A stretch of DNA of 64,000 nucleotides. Source: Myxococcales bacterium (lineage in GTDB: Bacteria > Myxococcota > Myxococcia > Myxococcales > Myxococcaceae). Under the pieces are notes generated by a model. The model did no database searches, had not been told where the DNA came from, and saw nothing but the letters and a program-made list of their open reading frames with translations. This document shows positions 25,052 to 34,477 of this stretch, piece after piece. The stretch is taken from NCBI GenBank assembly GCA_030681895.1, contig JAUXRI010000235.1:1-64000 (forward strand). Reading direction: 5' to 3'. Each line of letters begins with the position of its first letter. Position 1 is the first letter of the stretch. Position numbers and translations under genes: made by a program.

Positions 25052-26032
25052 ATGCTCAAGGACAACGGTGAGCGCTTCATGCCCGACTGGAAGGGCGACA
25101 CCGAGCTGGAGCATCTGCATCGCTATCAGCTCGCGCTCGACTTCGTCGATGGCAAGCGGGTGCTCGATGTGGCTTCAGGTGAAGGCTACGGGAGCGCCAT
25201 TCTCGCGACGCGCGCTTCACACGTGGTCGGGGTCGATCTCTCTCATGACGCCGTGGAGCATGCTCGCGAGCGGTACGCCCAGCCCAACCTCGAGTTCCGA
25301 GAAGGCTCAGCCGCGGCGATTCCCCTCGAGAGGAGCTCGGTCGACGTGGTCGTCAGCTTCGAGACCCTCGAACACCTGCCCCAGCACGAAGAGATGCTCG
25401 CCGAGCTGGCGCGAGTCCTGAAACCTGACGGGCTGCTCCTGCTCTCGACGCCCGACAAGCACTACTACACCGATGCTCGGCGGCACGAGAACCCGTTCCA
25501 CGTGAAGGAGCTGTATCGGGAAGAGTTCCGCGCGCTCGTCACCCGCTACTTCCCGAACGTCGAGTTTCATTTTCAGCGCGCGATGCACGCGTCGATCATC
25601 ACTCGCGAGCAGCCGTCGCTCGACGAGGGCACGAGCTACACGCGAGACGACTTCACGAACAAGGTCGTCATCGAGAAGGGGCAGATCACCCCGCTCTACC
25701 TGATCGCGTTCGCCTCGCGCGGCCCGCTGCCGAAGACGCCCGGCCCCTCGACCTACGAGACGAACCCGCCCGCGTATGGGGTCGTCGAGCAAGACCTGCG
25801 GGTGAAGCTGCAAAACCTCGAGCGTGACCATCAACAGGCTGTCGCGGCGCTCGAGCGAACGATGCGTGAAGCAGTTCTGGCCGAGAGAGATCACCGACGC
25901 ACTGCGGTCGAGCTGTGGGAACTGCGAAAGTGGCTCGAGGCGGCAGCTGAAGAGCACAACAAGCGAGGGCTCGAGTCCCTGTTGAGTGGGGCACGCGAGC
26001 TGCTCGCCAAGGGCCGCGGAGGCCGCCGATGA
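25052..26032 (+). CDS. Class I SAM-dependent methyltransferase
   Basis: A 326-residue cytoplasmic protein. Motif I VLDVASGEGYG (residues 38-48), VVGVDLSHDAVEHARERY (motif II), VSFETLEHLPQHEEML and LKPDGLLLLSTPD place it in the Methyltransf_11/25 group often seen in polysaccharide loci. The C-terminal 90 residues form a predicted coiled coil (LQNLERDHQQAVAALERTM), which may tether it to the glycosyltransferases. It overlaps the next gene by 4 bases (ATGA, 26029-26032). It probably methylates a sugar or chain end; the target is unknown. Confidence 0.88.
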   Translation: MLKDNGERFMPDWKGDTELEHLHRYQLALDFVDGKRVLDVASGEGYGSAILATRASHVVGVDLSHDAVEHARERYAQPNLEFREGSAAAIPLERSSVDVVVSFETLEHLPQHEEMLAELARVLKPDGLLLLSTPDKHYYTDARRHENPFHVKELYREEFRALVTRYFPNVEFHFQRAMHASIITREQPSLDEGTSYTRDDFTNKVVIEKGQITPLYLIAFASRGPLPKTPGPSTYETNPPAYGVVEQDLRVKLQNLERDHQQAVAALERTMREAVLAERDHRRTAVELWELRKWLEAAAEEHNKRGLESLLSGARELLAKGRGGRR

Positions 26033-27864
26033 AGCGACTGGCCGTCTACATGTTCTACGACTCCGCTGGAGTCGTCGCTGACTACGTCATTCACAAGCTG
26101 AAGAAGCTGCGCGAGCACGTCGAGACGATCGTCGTCGTGGCCAATGGCCAGCTGACGGCCGATGGCAAAGCGAGGCTCGCGACCGTCGCCGACACGGTGC
26201 ACGTTCGCGAGAACTACGGCTTCGATGTGTGGGCCTACCGAGACGGGCTGGTGAACGTCGTGGGCTGGGAGAAGCTCACCCGGTACGACGAGCTGCTGCT
26301 CCTCAACTACACGTTCTATGCGCCCATCTTCCCCTTCAAGGAGATGTTCGACCGCATGTCCACGCACGACGTGGACTTCTGGGGCATCACGGGCTTTCGG
26401 GGCCCCGTACCCAATGGGCTGACGGGCGAAGGCATTCTGCCGTTCCACATCCAGTCGCACTTCATCGCCGTGCGGCGGCGTCTCTTCTGTAGCCGTCAGT
26501 TCCGCAACTACTGGGAGGAGATGCCGCCGATCACCAGCTACATCGACTCGATCCTCAAACACGAGGTGCGCTTCACCGAGCACTTCGAAGACATGGGCTA
26601 CCGCTACTCGGTCTACGCAGACCCCATGCGGTATCAGGACGTGCACCCGGCCCTGAACGCGATCGATCAGCTGCTCGATGATCGAGTTCCGATTCTGAAG
26701 CGACGCCCCTTCTTTCACGACCCGCTGTACCTCGATCAGCAGTGCGTCGACCTCGACCGCGTGATCGAGCTCGTGAAGAAGAAGAGCGACTTCGACACGA
26801 GCCTCGTCTGGAAAGACATGACTCGCGTTGCGAAGCCTCGCGATCTCTACACCAACGCGACGCTGCTCCAGGTGATGCCAGACGAGCCACCAGCGACGCC
26901 GCTGCCCGAGCGCCGCATCGCGGTGCTTGCGCACGCCTACTTCCCCGCGCTGCTCGGCGAGCTCATGTCGTACGCGGCGAACATTCCGCAGCCGTTCGAT
27001 GTCTACGTCACGACGTCAGACGAGAAGAAGAAGGCCGAGGTCGAAGCGTGGTTCGCGAAGAACCCCGGCCGGTACACGCTCAAGGAAGCGCGCGTGGTGA
27101 CGAACCGGGGCCGCGACGTCGCGGCGCACCTGATCGGCCTGCGTGACGTCGTGCTGACCGGAGGGTACGACTACCTCTGCCGCCTTCACTCGAAGGTCTC
27201 GCCGCAAGACCCGTTCGCCATGGCGCGCCACTTCAAGGAGCATCTGTTCGAGAACCTGCTCGCGGGGCCAGGCTACGTGGCGCGCCTGCTCTCGCACTTC
27301 GAAGCGAACCCCACGGTGGGCATGATCATGCCGCCCGTCATCCATCAGGGCTACCCGACGTTGGGACACGCGTGGTTCACCAATCGCCCAGGCGCCGTGC
27401 AGTGGGCGAAGAAGCTGGGCATCGACGTGCCCTTCGATGACGACACGCCGCTCGCGGCCTACGGCTCGATGTACTGGTACCGGCCTGCAGCCCTCAAGAA
27501 GCTGTTCGCCTACCCCTTCACCTGGGACGACTTCCCCCAGGAGCCGGACTACGGCGACGGACGCCTGCCTCACATTCTCGAGCGACTGATCGCCTACACG
27601 GCGTTCTCGAGTGGCTTCACGGTGCACTGCGCGCTCACCACGAAGAACGCCGCGAAGAGCTACGTGAAGCTCGAGTACAAGCTGCAGCGAATGATCGGCG
27701 ATCAGAATCGCTTGAAGCACGCCGCTCCGCTCCCTCTGCCGCAGCTCAAGGAGTTCGTCCGCTCGAGGATGCAGGCACAGCCCCACGGGCTGTCGTGGGT
27801 CACCAAGTCGTACCGGGCGATCCGCGCGGGCTACCACTTCGCCAAGAAGCTCCGGGCGCCCTGA
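26029..27864 (+). CDS. Rhamnan synthesis F (RgpF)-like glycosyltransferase
   Basis: A 611-residue protein of the RgpF family, known for rhamnose-containing polysaccharide assembly. Two related halves are visible: VVVANGQL then RENYGFDVWAYRDGL near residue 65, and DVYVTTSDEKKKAEVEAW then VTNRGRDVAAHLIGL near residue 360. Both fit the family pattern N-x-G-x-D-x-x-x-x-x-x-G-L. Further family features are LLLLNYTFYAPIFPFKEMF, HSKVSPQD and GSMYWYRPAALKKLF. It sits in one operon with the dTDP-rhamnose genes, supporting rhamnosyl transfer. It overlaps the methyltransferase by 4 bases. Confidence 0.9.
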   Translation: MKRLAVYMFYDSAGVVADYVIHKLKKLREHVETIVVVANGQLTADGKARLATVADTVHVRENYGFDVWAYRDGLVNVVGWEKLTRYDELLLLNYTFYAPIFPFKEMFDRMSTHDVDFWGITGFRGPVPNGLTGEGILPFHIQSHFIAVRRRLFCSRQFRNYWEEMPPITSYIDSILKHEVRFTEHFEDMGYRYSVYADPMRYQDVHPALNAIDQLLDDRVPILKRRPFFHDPLYLDQQCVDLDRVIELVKKKSDFDTSLVWKDMTRVAKPRDLYTNATLLQVMPDEPPATPLPERRIAVLAHAYFPALLGELMSYAANIPQPFDVYVTTSDEKKKAEVEAWFAKNPGRYTLKEARVVTNRGRDVAAHLIGLRDVVLTGGYDYLCRLHSKVSPQDPFAMARHFKEHLFENLLAGPGYVARLLSHFEANPTVGMIMPPVIHQGYPTLGHAWFTNRPGAVQWAKKLGIDVPFDDDTPLAAYGSMYWYRPAALKKLFAYPFTWDDFPQEPDYGDGRLPHILERLIAYTAFSSGFTVHCALTTKNAAKSYVKLEYKLQRMIGDQNRLKHAAPLPLPQLKEFVRSRMQAQPHGLSWVTKSYRAIRAGYHFAKKLRAP

Positions 27865-27865
27865 G

Positions 27866-28975
27866 GTGAACACACCGCCTCGCGACAAGATTCTCGACAT
27901 CGAGTGCTTGCGAGCGTTCGCGATCATCTACACCCTGGTCGCGCACTACCGCTTCATCTACGCCGAGACGCCGCACTGGGTCGAGTGGATGGACAAGAAG
28001 GTCGCCTTTCACGGAGGCGTCGATCTCTTCTTCGTCATCAGCGGTTTCGTGATCTCGAAGAACCTGATTCCCACGGCCCGTGCACAGAGCGAGCTCGCTG
28101 CGAAGATTCGCTTCATCTCGCAGTTCTGGGTGCGGCGGGTCTATCGGTTGTGGCCGTCGTCGTGGTTGTGGGCCTTCATTGGCCTGGGGGTGGTCGCCAT
28201 CACCGACCGCAGTGCGCTGACCGCCAACGTCTATGACGTCACGGCGGCCCTGCTGCAGGTCTACAACTACCATGCGTACTCATGCATGACGGGGGTGGGG
28301 GTCTGCTCGCACCTCGCGGTCGGCGTGTACTGGAGCCTCTCGCTCGAAGAGCAGTTCTACATCGCGCTCCCCGTCCTCCTGGTCGTGGCCAGGTCGAACG
28401 CCAAGTGGGTGCTCGCGGCGCTGCTGGTGCTGTCGGTGCCGGTGCACAACTCGTTCCCTCTGCTCGGCGGCTTCTTTCGCTGGGAAGCGTTCTGCATCGG
28501 CGTCTTGCTCGCGTGGCTGTACGCCAATGAGCCGGTGCGTACCTCGTTCGTGGAGCACCTCTTCAAGCCGCTCGGTCGCACGGCCTGGTTGGCGTCGTAC
28601 CTGATGCTGTTCGCGATCCCGCTGGTGGGGGTCGGAGCGCTCGGCGGAGCGTCCTATTCGTTGACGGCGATCTGCGCCGGGGTGCTCGTGGCGCTCGCCT
28701 CGGTCGACCGCGGGTACCTGGGCATTCCGCGGGTCCTCCAGCCATTCCTCGTCTGGGTGGGTGCGCGGTCGTACAGCATCTACCTCGTGCACAGCGCCGT
28801 GTTCCTCACGTTCAAGGCGCTCGCGGTGCGCGGGTGGCGCGAGGCGCTCCCGTCGTCGCTCCAGCACATCGGGTGGATCGGGCTCGCCACGGCAGTCGTC
28901 CTCGGCTTGAGCGAACTCAACTTCCGCTTCGTCGAGTCACGGTTTCGGCACGCGGGGCGCGCAGCACCAGCCTGA
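27866..28975 (+). CDS. Acyltransferase-3 (OafA/YrhL-type) membrane protein
   Basis: A 369-residue membrane protein with about ten helices that transfers acyl (often acetyl) groups to sugars. The family R-x10-H motif is in helix 1 (R16 and H27 in CLRAFAIIYTLVAHYRF), followed by GGVDLFFVISGFVIS, RRVYRLWP and YWSLSLEEQFYIALP. A GTG start (27866) lies 1 base after the RgpF stop. It has no fused SGNH domain. It probably O-acetylates a residue of the glycan made by this locus. Confidence 0.92.
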   Translation: MNTPPRDKILDIECLRAFAIIYTLVAHYRFIYAETPHWVEWMDKKVAFHGGVDLFFVISGFVISKNLIPTARAQSELAAKIRFISQFWVRRVYRLWPSSWLWAFIGLGVVAITDRSALTANVYDVTAALLQVYNYHAYSCMTGVGVCSHLAVGVYWSLSLEEQFYIALPVLLVVARSNAKWVLAALLVLSVPVHNSFPLLGGFFRWEAFCIGVLLAWLYANEPVRTSFVEHLFKPLGRTAWLASYLMLFAIPLVGVGALGGASYSLTAICAGVLVALASVDRGYLGIPRVLQPFLVWVGARSYSIYLVHSAVFLTFKALAVRGWREALPSSLQHIGWIGLATAVVLGLSELNFRFVESRFRHAGRAAPA

Positions 28976-29038
28976 TCGAGTCTGGGCAGTGAGCAGTGCT
29001 TGACCCTGTTCAGCGCGCTGCCTAAGCGACCCGCCACC

Positions 29039-30061
29039 ATGAACGTTCTCGTCACCGGGGGCTGCGGCTTCATCGGCTCCAACCTGATCCACTGGCTGCG
29101 CAAGCACCGCCCGGGTTGGACCATCGTCAACCTCGACAAGCTGACCTACGCCGGGAATCTCGAGAACCTCACGGCCCTCGAGGGCGACGACAAGCACGTC
29201 TTCGTCCAGGGAGACATCTCGAACCGGGAACTCGTCGACCACGTGATTCGAACCCACCGCATCGACGCGATCATGCACCTGGCGGCCGAGAGCCACGTCG
29301 ATCGTTCGATCCTTGGCCCCGAGGCCTTCATCAAGACGAACGTCCTCGGCACCCAGGTCCTGCTCGAGGCAGCGCGGCACGCGAAGGTGAGCCGCTTCCT
29401 CATGGTGTCGACCGACGAAGTGTACGGCTCGCTCGGCCCGACCGGCTTCTTCACCGAGACGACTCCGCTGTCCGCGTCGAGTCCCTACTCCGCGTCGAAG
29501 GCCTCGGCCGACCTCATCACCCTCGCCTACGAGCACACCTTCGGTCTCGACGTCGTCGTCACCCGGTGCTCGAACAACTACGGCCCGTTCCAGTTCCCCG
29601 AGAAGCTGATCCCGCTCATGGTGATCAACGCGCTCACCGACAAGCCGCTTCCGGTCTACGGCGACGGGCTCAACGTGCGTGACTGGCTGCACGTCGACGA
29701 TCACTGCTCCGCGCTGACCACCGTGCTCGAGAAGGGCAAGAAGGGCGGCGTGTACAACATCGGTGGGAACTCCGAGCGAACCAACATCGTCATCGTGAAG
29801 ACGATTCTGCAGGCCGTCGGCAAGCCCGAGTCCCTCATCAAGTACGTGCAGGATCGCCCGGGCCACGATCGTCGCTATGCCATCGACGCCACGAAGATTC
29901 GAACCGAGCTCGGGTGGCAACCCAGTTACGTGTTCGAGAAGGCCATCGCCGAGACGGTGAAGTGGTACCTCGAGAACCGCACCTGGTGGGAGCGCGTCAC
30001 CTCGGGCGCCTACCGTCAGTACTTCGACAGCCAGTACAAAGCCCGGCTCGAGAAACACTGA
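29039..30061 (+). CDS. rfbB: dTDP-glucose 4,6-dehydratase
   Basis: Converts dTDP-glucose to dTDP-4-keto-6-deoxyglucose, the second step of dTDP-L-rhamnose synthesis. The ATG at 29039 puts GGCGFIG at residues 7-13; the frame is open 39 bases further up but without coding support. The catalytic residues are all present: T125-D126-E127 in STDEVYG and Y150/K154 in YSASK. Its 340-residue length is normal. This is the first gene of the contiguous rfbB-rfbD-rfbA-rfbC set; rfbD starts 2 bases after its stop. Confidence 0.98.
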   Translation: MNVLVTGGCGFIGSNLIHWLRKHRPGWTIVNLDKLTYAGNLENLTALEGDDKHVFVQGDISNRELVDHVIRTHRIDAIMHLAAESHVDRSILGPEAFIKTNVLGTQVLLEAARHAKVSRFLMVSTDEVYGSLGPTGFFTETTPLSASSPYSASKASADLITLAYEHTFGLDVVVTRCSNNYGPFQFPEKLIPLMVINALTDKPLPVYGDGLNVRDWLHVDDHCSALTTVLEKGKKGGVYNIGGNSERTNIVIVKTILQAVGKPESLIKYVQDRPGHDRRYAIDATKIRTELGWQPSYVFEKAIAETVKWYLENRTWWERVTSGAYRQYFDSQYKARLEKH

Positions 30062-30063
30062 CC

Positions 30064-30963
30064 ATGCGCATCGCAGTCACTGGCAGCAATGGACTGGTGG
30101 GTCGGCGGCTGCTCGCGCAGCTCGTCACGGCAGGCCACGAGGTGCTCGGGCTTTCGCGCGGAGAGCGTCGCGTCGAAGGCGCCTTCGCGTATGCCTCGGT
30201 CGATCTCGCGGACAGCGCGTTGCTCGCGAAGACGTTGGGCGACTTCAAGCCCGACGCCATTCTCAACCCTGGCGGCATGACCGATGTCGATGGTTGCGAG
30301 CGCGATCCCATCGCTGCGTACGAGGCGAACGTCTCGGGTGTCGCCAGCCTGGCGAAGGCCGCGCGCACGACCGGCGCCCACCTCGTCCACGTGTCGACCG
30401 ACTACGTCTTCGATGGCGACGATGGCCCGTACGCCGTCGACGCGAAGCCGAACCCTCGCGGGACCTACGCCATCACCAAACACGCGGGCGAGCAGACCGT
30501 GAAGGCGTTGCTGCCGGCCGGCCAGTGGAGCATCGCGCGCACCGCCGTCGTCTACGGCTGGCCCTCGACCGGAAAGAACAACTTCGGGTTCTGGCTGGTG
30601 TCGACGCTCGCCCTGGGCAAGCAGGTGCCCCTCTTCCAGGACCAATGGGTGTCCACCAGCCACGCGACGAACGTCGCGGCGATGGTGAAGGAGCTGGCTG
30701 AAAAGAAGCTCGCCGGCCTCTGGCACACCTGCGGCGCCGAGGTGATGGACCGCGTGGCGTTCGGTCACCGGGTCTGTGAACGTTTCGGCTTCGACAAGGC
30801 CCTCATCAAACCCAGCCGCATGGCTGACGTGAAACTCGCGAGTCCCCGGCCGGCGAAGAGTGGGCTCGACGTGACCAAGACGGCGCAGGCGCTCGACGCA
30901 AAGCCATGGACCGTGGCTCGCGCGCTCGACGAGCTGCACCGCGAAAGACAGGAGCACCCATGA
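30064..30963 (+). CDS. rfbD: dTDP-4-dehydrorhamnose reductase
   Basis: Performs the last step of dTDP-L-rhamnose synthesis with NAD(P)H. The 299 residues start with VTGSNGLVG (residues 5-13), carry STDYVFDGD (S111, T112, D113) and the Y135/K139 pair in YAITK. The usual N-A-A-A-Y-T-x-V-D loop reads [12 protein letters not shown] here, a divergent but recognisable form. The start is the ATG at 30064. It overlaps rfbA by 4 bases (ATGA, 30960-30963). Confidence 0.95.
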   Translation: MRIAVTGSNGLVGRRLLAQLVTAGHEVLGLSRGERRVEGAFAYASVDLADSALLAKTLGDFKPDAILNPGGMTDVDGCERDPIAAYEANVSGVASLAKAARTTGAHLVHVSTDYVFDGDDGPYAVDAKPNPRGTYAITKHAGEQTVKALLPAGQWSIARTAVVYGWPSTGKNNFGFWLVSTLALGKQVPLFQDQWVSTSHATNVAAMVKELAEKKLAGLWHTCGAEVMDRVAFGHRVCERFGFDKALIKPSRMADVKLASPRPAKSGLDVTKTAQALDAKPWTVARALDELHRERQEHP

Positions 30964-31838
30964 AGGGCATCGTCCTCGCCGGTGGTTCAGGCACCCGGCT
31001 GTACCCGTTGACTCGTGTCGTGTCGAAGCAGCTGCTGCCGATCTACGACAAGCCGATGGTGTACTACCCGCTCTCGGCCCTGATGCTCGCCGGCATCAAG
31101 GACATTCTCCTCATCTCGACTCCGGTCGACCTGCCTCGCTTCAGGGAGCTTCTTGGAGACGGCTCACAGTGGGGCATCTCGCTGTCGTATGCCGAGCAGC
31201 CGAAGCCAGAGGGGCTTGCACAGGCGTTCATCATCGGCCGGCAGTTCGTCGGAAACGACAAGGTCGCGATGGTCCTTGGCGACAACATCTTCTACGGCCA
31301 CGGCTTCTCGGATCTGGTGCAGCGCGCCGCCCGCCTCGACAAAGGTGCCACCGTCTTCGGCTATTGGGTGAATGACCCCGAGCGATACGGCGTGGTCGAG
31401 CTCGATGCGCACAAGCGAGCCATCTCGATCGAGGAGAAACCGAAGCAGCCGAAGTCGAACTACGCGGTCACGGGCCTGTACTTCTACGACAATCAGGTCG
31501 TCGACATCGCAGCCAACCTGAAGCCGGGCGCGCGAGGCGAGCTCGAGATCACCGACGTCAACCGCGTGTACCTCGAACGACAGCAGCTCACCGTCGAGCT
31601 GATGGGCCGCGGCTACGCCTGGCTCGACACCGGCACCCACACGTCCCTCATGCAGGCGTCGGAGTTCATCCACGTCGTCGAGGAGCGCACGGGACTCAAG
31701 GTCGCGTGCCTCGAAGAGATCGCGTGGCGCATGAAGAACATCGACGACGCCCAGCTCGAGCAGCTCGCCCAGCCGATGGTGAAGAACGAGTACGGCCAGT
31801 ATCTGCTCAGCCTGCTCAAGAATAAGGACAAGCTGTGA
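30960..31838 (+). CDS. rfbA: Glucose-1-phosphate thymidylyltransferase
   Basis: Makes dTDP-glucose from glucose-1-phosphate and dTTP, the first step of the rhamnose pathway and its feedback-controlled one. The 292-residue length is standard. It opens with [15 protein letters not shown] (nucleotide-binding motif) and [12 protein letters not shown], then has [27 protein letters not shown] and a typical C-terminal [10 protein letters not shown]. The start at 30960 is inside the rfbD stop; it overlaps rfbC by GTGA at 31835-31838. Translational coupling along the set implies matched amounts of the four enzymes. Confidence 0.98.
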   Translation: MKGIVLAGGSGTRLYPLTRVVSKQLLPIYDKPMVYYPLSALMLAGIKDILLISTPVDLPRFRELLGDGSQWGISLSYAEQPKPEGLAQAFIIGRQFVGNDKVAMVLGDNIFYGHGFSDLVQRAARLDKGATVFGYWVNDPERYGVVELDAHKRAISIEEKPKQPKSNYAVTGLYFYDNQVVDIAANLKPGARGELEITDVNRVYLERQQLTVELMGRGYAWLDTGTHTSLMQASEFIHVVEERTGLKVACLEEIAWRMKNIDDAQLEQLAQPMVKNEYGQYLLSLLKNKDKL

Positions 31839-32389
31839 ACGTCACGCAGACCTCGCTCCCCGGTGTGCTGCTCCTCGAGCCGAAGGTCTTTGGAGACGCG
31901 CGCGGGTTCTTCCTCGAGACGTATCGGGCCGAGCGCTACCGGGAGATCGGGATCTCCGGCCCCTTCGTTCAGGACAACTGGTCACGCTCACGCAGAGGCA
32001 TTCTGCGCGGGCTGCACCTGCAGCACCCGAACGCCCAGGGGAAGCTGGTGATGGTGACCCGAGGGAGCGTGTTCGACGTTGCCGTCGATGTGCGCCGCGG
32101 CTCTCCCCACTTCGGGAAGTGGGTCGGCTACGACTTGTCGGAAGAGAACAAACGCCAGCTGTGGATTCCGCCCGGCTTCGCGCACGGGTTCTGCGTCACC
32201 TCTGACGAGTGCGACTTTCTCTACAAGTGCACCGAGATCTACGCGCCAGAGAACGAGCGCACGGTGCTGTGGAACGACCCCGCCATCGGCGTGCAGTGGC
32301 CGGTGAGCGCGCCTGTGCTGTCGAAGAAGGACGAGGCAGCGCTTCCGTTGAGCCAGCACAGCAGCCTGCCCGACTTCATCGCGGGTTGA
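31835..32389 (+). CDS. rfbC: dTDP-4-dehydrorhamnose 3,5-epimerase
   Basis: Epimerises dTDP-4-keto-6-deoxyglucose at C3 and C5, the third step of dTDP-L-rhamnose synthesis. The 184-residue cupin-fold protein has the catalytic His61 in [30 protein letters not shown], and [12 protein letters not shown]. The GTG start overlaps the rfbA stop. It completes a full pathway (rfbB, rfbD, rfbA, rfbC), so the cell can make dTDP-L-rhamnose from this operon alone. Confidence 0.97.
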   Translation: MNVTQTSLPGVLLLEPKVFGDARGFFLETYRAERYREIGISGPFVQDNWSRSRRGILRGLHLQHPNAQGKLVMVTRGSVFDVAVDVRRGSPHFGKWVGYDLSEENKRQLWIPPGFAHGFCVTSDECDFLYKCTEIYAPENERTVLWNDPAIGVQWPVSAPVLSKKDEAALPLSQHSSLPDFIAG

Positions 32390-32420
32390 CTGATCGCCCT
32401 CGGGGTGGTGTCTGCCCGAC

Positions 32421-34253
32421 GTGATCCACTCACCACCCCCACGTTGGGTCTGGGCCCTCGGCCTGGTCGTGACGGCGGTCTACGCGCTCTGGTCGTTCTC
32501 GCTCGCCCTCGGGCTGCCGATCGACACGTGGGACGCGTACGACTACCTCATCAACGCGCGCTACCTCGCGGGCAACGATCTCTCGCACCTCGCGCAGGCG
32601 TACCGCACTGATCGCCCACCCGGCATCTCCCTGCTCGTCGCGCCGCTGCTCTCGCTCGGCTACCACCCTGGCCAGCGCGGGCTCGCAGGCCTCATTCACC
32701 TCGTGCCCTGGAGCCTCGGCGTTCTCTCGCTGCTGATGACCTGGCGCGCGGTCGAGCGTGAGGCCGGCGTCGCCATCGCCTTCGTCGCGGCCGGGCTGCT
32801 CGCGCTGAACCCGCTGGTCCTCCACTTCCTGCCCTTCATCATGGCGGACATCGCCTCGATGGCCTTCGGCCTGCTGGCCCTTCGCCTCTCGGAGCGCGTC
32901 ACCTCGACCCGCCGGGGCATCGACGTGCTCGCCCTCGCGCTCGCCGTCGGCCTCGCGATGCTGACGAAATACCCGATGGCGCTGCTCGGCCTGGCGATTC
33001 CCATCGCCAACCTCGCGTGGGTCTGGACCGGGAAGGATAGGCCCGCCTCTTTCAAGTCGAAGCTCCTCGCGTCGATCGACTGGAGACTCGCGACGGGCCT
33101 CCTCCTCGGGCTCGGCCTCTTCTTCGCCGTGCACGCACTCATCTACTCGCGCGTGGTGACAGGCGACGGCCCGTGGATGGACCGACTCTCGGCAGGCCTC
33201 AAGGCGGCATGGGCTGGCGGCGGTGGGCCCGGAGCGACCGACCCGTGGTGGGAGTTGCCGAACGCCGTGTGGTGGACGTTCGGGCCTCCCGTCACGCTGC
33301 TCGCGATCGCTGGCGCGGGCGCCGTCATCGTTCGTGATCGAGATCGCGCTGGCTGGCTGCACGTCATCTGGGCGCTCGCCTCGATGGCGCTCTTCATCGT
33401 CGTCATCGGCCACAAAGAGTCCCGCTACGTCCTGCCCGCCCTGCCCTCCATCGCCATCCTCGCGGGGCGTGGGCTCACGGTCGTCGGAAGACGAGTCGCG
33501 CTTCAGGGGGCGCTCGCTGCGGTCGCGTTGATCGGCATCGCACCGTCGGCGCTCCGCGAGCTCCAGCGCATGGGCGACCCGCTCTACACGCGGCCATCTC
33601 TGCTGGCCTGGGCCCGCTTCGCGCTCGACCGCGCCGGAGCAGATCGCCCCATCATCCAGAACCCGAACATCTCGCCGTTCGCCCTCTACGCGAAGGATCC
33701 CGTCGTCTTCACCAACGACGAGTTCTGGCACTACCACCACATCAACCACGCGGGCCTCGAGTGGTTCTTCGATCGCCGGCTGCTCGCGTTCCAGGTCGGT
33801 CAGGGGCCGGCGAGCGTGTCGGTGCAGAGCCCGTGGATTCGCGCGTCGGTGCCGCCCGAGTGGCTGCAGTCGCTCGGAGAGGACGCGCTCTGGTTGGTCG
33901 CGCTGCCGAAGGGTGGGCTGTTGCTCTCTCCACCCCAGGGCTGGTTCGAGACCTCGAGCGCCGCGCAACAACCCGAGCCGCCACCGCCCTTCGTCGCGAT
34001 CGATCTCACGCATGTCTCGCTCAAGCCGGGCGCGCGCAGCGAGACCTCGGCCGAGTACTCCGACGGGAAGACGACGGTCGTCCTCAACCGGCAGGCCGAC
34101 GGCTGGCGAATCACCTCGCCCCCGAAAGACAGCCGCTGGTTCGTGGGAGTCGCAGAGCAGGCCCCGAGACGATGGACGGAGCCGTCACCCGACCTCCCGC
34201 CATCCCTCGACGGGCTGTGGAGTGAGCGTCAGGTCTTCCCGGTTCGGCCGTAA
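32421..34253 (+). CDS. ArnT/PMT-like membrane glycosyltransferase (GT-C)
   Basis: A 610-residue membrane protein with about ten to twelve helices up to residue 380 and a soluble periplasmic tail. The first exported loop has the acidic motif DTWDAYDYLINARYL and TDRPPGISLLVAPLL, the layout of ArnT/GT83 and related enzymes that use polyprenyl-phosphate sugars. GHKESRYVLPALPSIAIL matches the conserved later loop. It is the last gene of the plus-strand run, 31 bases after rfbC, with a GTG start. The transferred sugar and its acceptor are unknown. Confidence 0.85.
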   Translation: MIHSPPPRWVWALGLVVTAVYALWSFSLALGLPIDTWDAYDYLINARYLAGNDLSHLAQAYRTDRPPGISLLVAPLLSLGYHPGQRGLAGLIHLVPWSLGVLSLLMTWRAVEREAGVAIAFVAAGLLALNPLVLHFLPFIMADIASMAFGLLALRLSERVTSTRRGIDVLALALAVGLAMLTKYPMALLGLAIPIANLAWVWTGKDRPASFKSKLLASIDWRLATGLLLGLGLFFAVHALIYSRVVTGDGPWMDRLSAGLKAAWAGGGGPGATDPWWELPNAVWWTFGPPVTLLAIAGAGAVIVRDRDRAGWLHVIWALASMALFIVVIGHKESRYVLPALPSIAILAGRGLTVVGRRVALQGALAAVALIGIAPSALRELQRMGDPLYTRPSLLAWARFALDRAGADRPIIQNPNISPFALYAKDPVVFTNDEFWHYHHINHAGLEWFFDRRLLAFQVGQGPASVSVQSPWIRASVPPEWLQSLGEDALWLVALPKGGLLLSPPQGWFETSSAAQQPEPPPPFVAIDLTHVSLKPGARSETSAEYSDGKTTVVLNRQADGWRITSPPKDSRWFVGVAEQAPRRWTEPSPDLPPSLDGLWSERQVFPVRP

Positions 34254-34323
34254 CGGTGGCGGCGGCTCCCTTCGGCGGCGGTGTTGCCTTCGACGGCGGC
34301 GCGCTGGCGTACCTGCTCGGACC

Positions 34324-34476
34324 ATGTCCCTACTGTCAACGCTCCGACAGCCCGCTCCTCAGCCGACGAGCCCGGATCGCTTCTTCGGAGCGTTCTCTCC
34401 CTTCGGCATCTCCACCATCCGCGTCAGCAACTCGCAGGGCGGCACCGAGATCGATCACATCCAGTACGGCTACTGA
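34324..34476 (+). pseudogene. Remnant of an exported PEP-CTERM-type protein C-terminus
   Basis: A 50-codon frame in an otherwise empty gap. The segment PDRFFGAFSPFGISTIRVSN followed by GGTEIDHIQYGY resembles the last strands of the beta-sandwich found at the end of many PEP-CTERM and choice-of-anchor exported proteins, where DRFFG, V-x-N-S and E-I-D-H-x-Q-x-G are common. There is no signal peptide, no anchor and no matching N-terminal domain upstream, so it is read as the leftover of a deleted gene. It could also be an expressed 50-residue peptide starting at the ATG at 34324. The similarity is from memory. Confidence 0.45.
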
Positions 34477-34477
34477 C

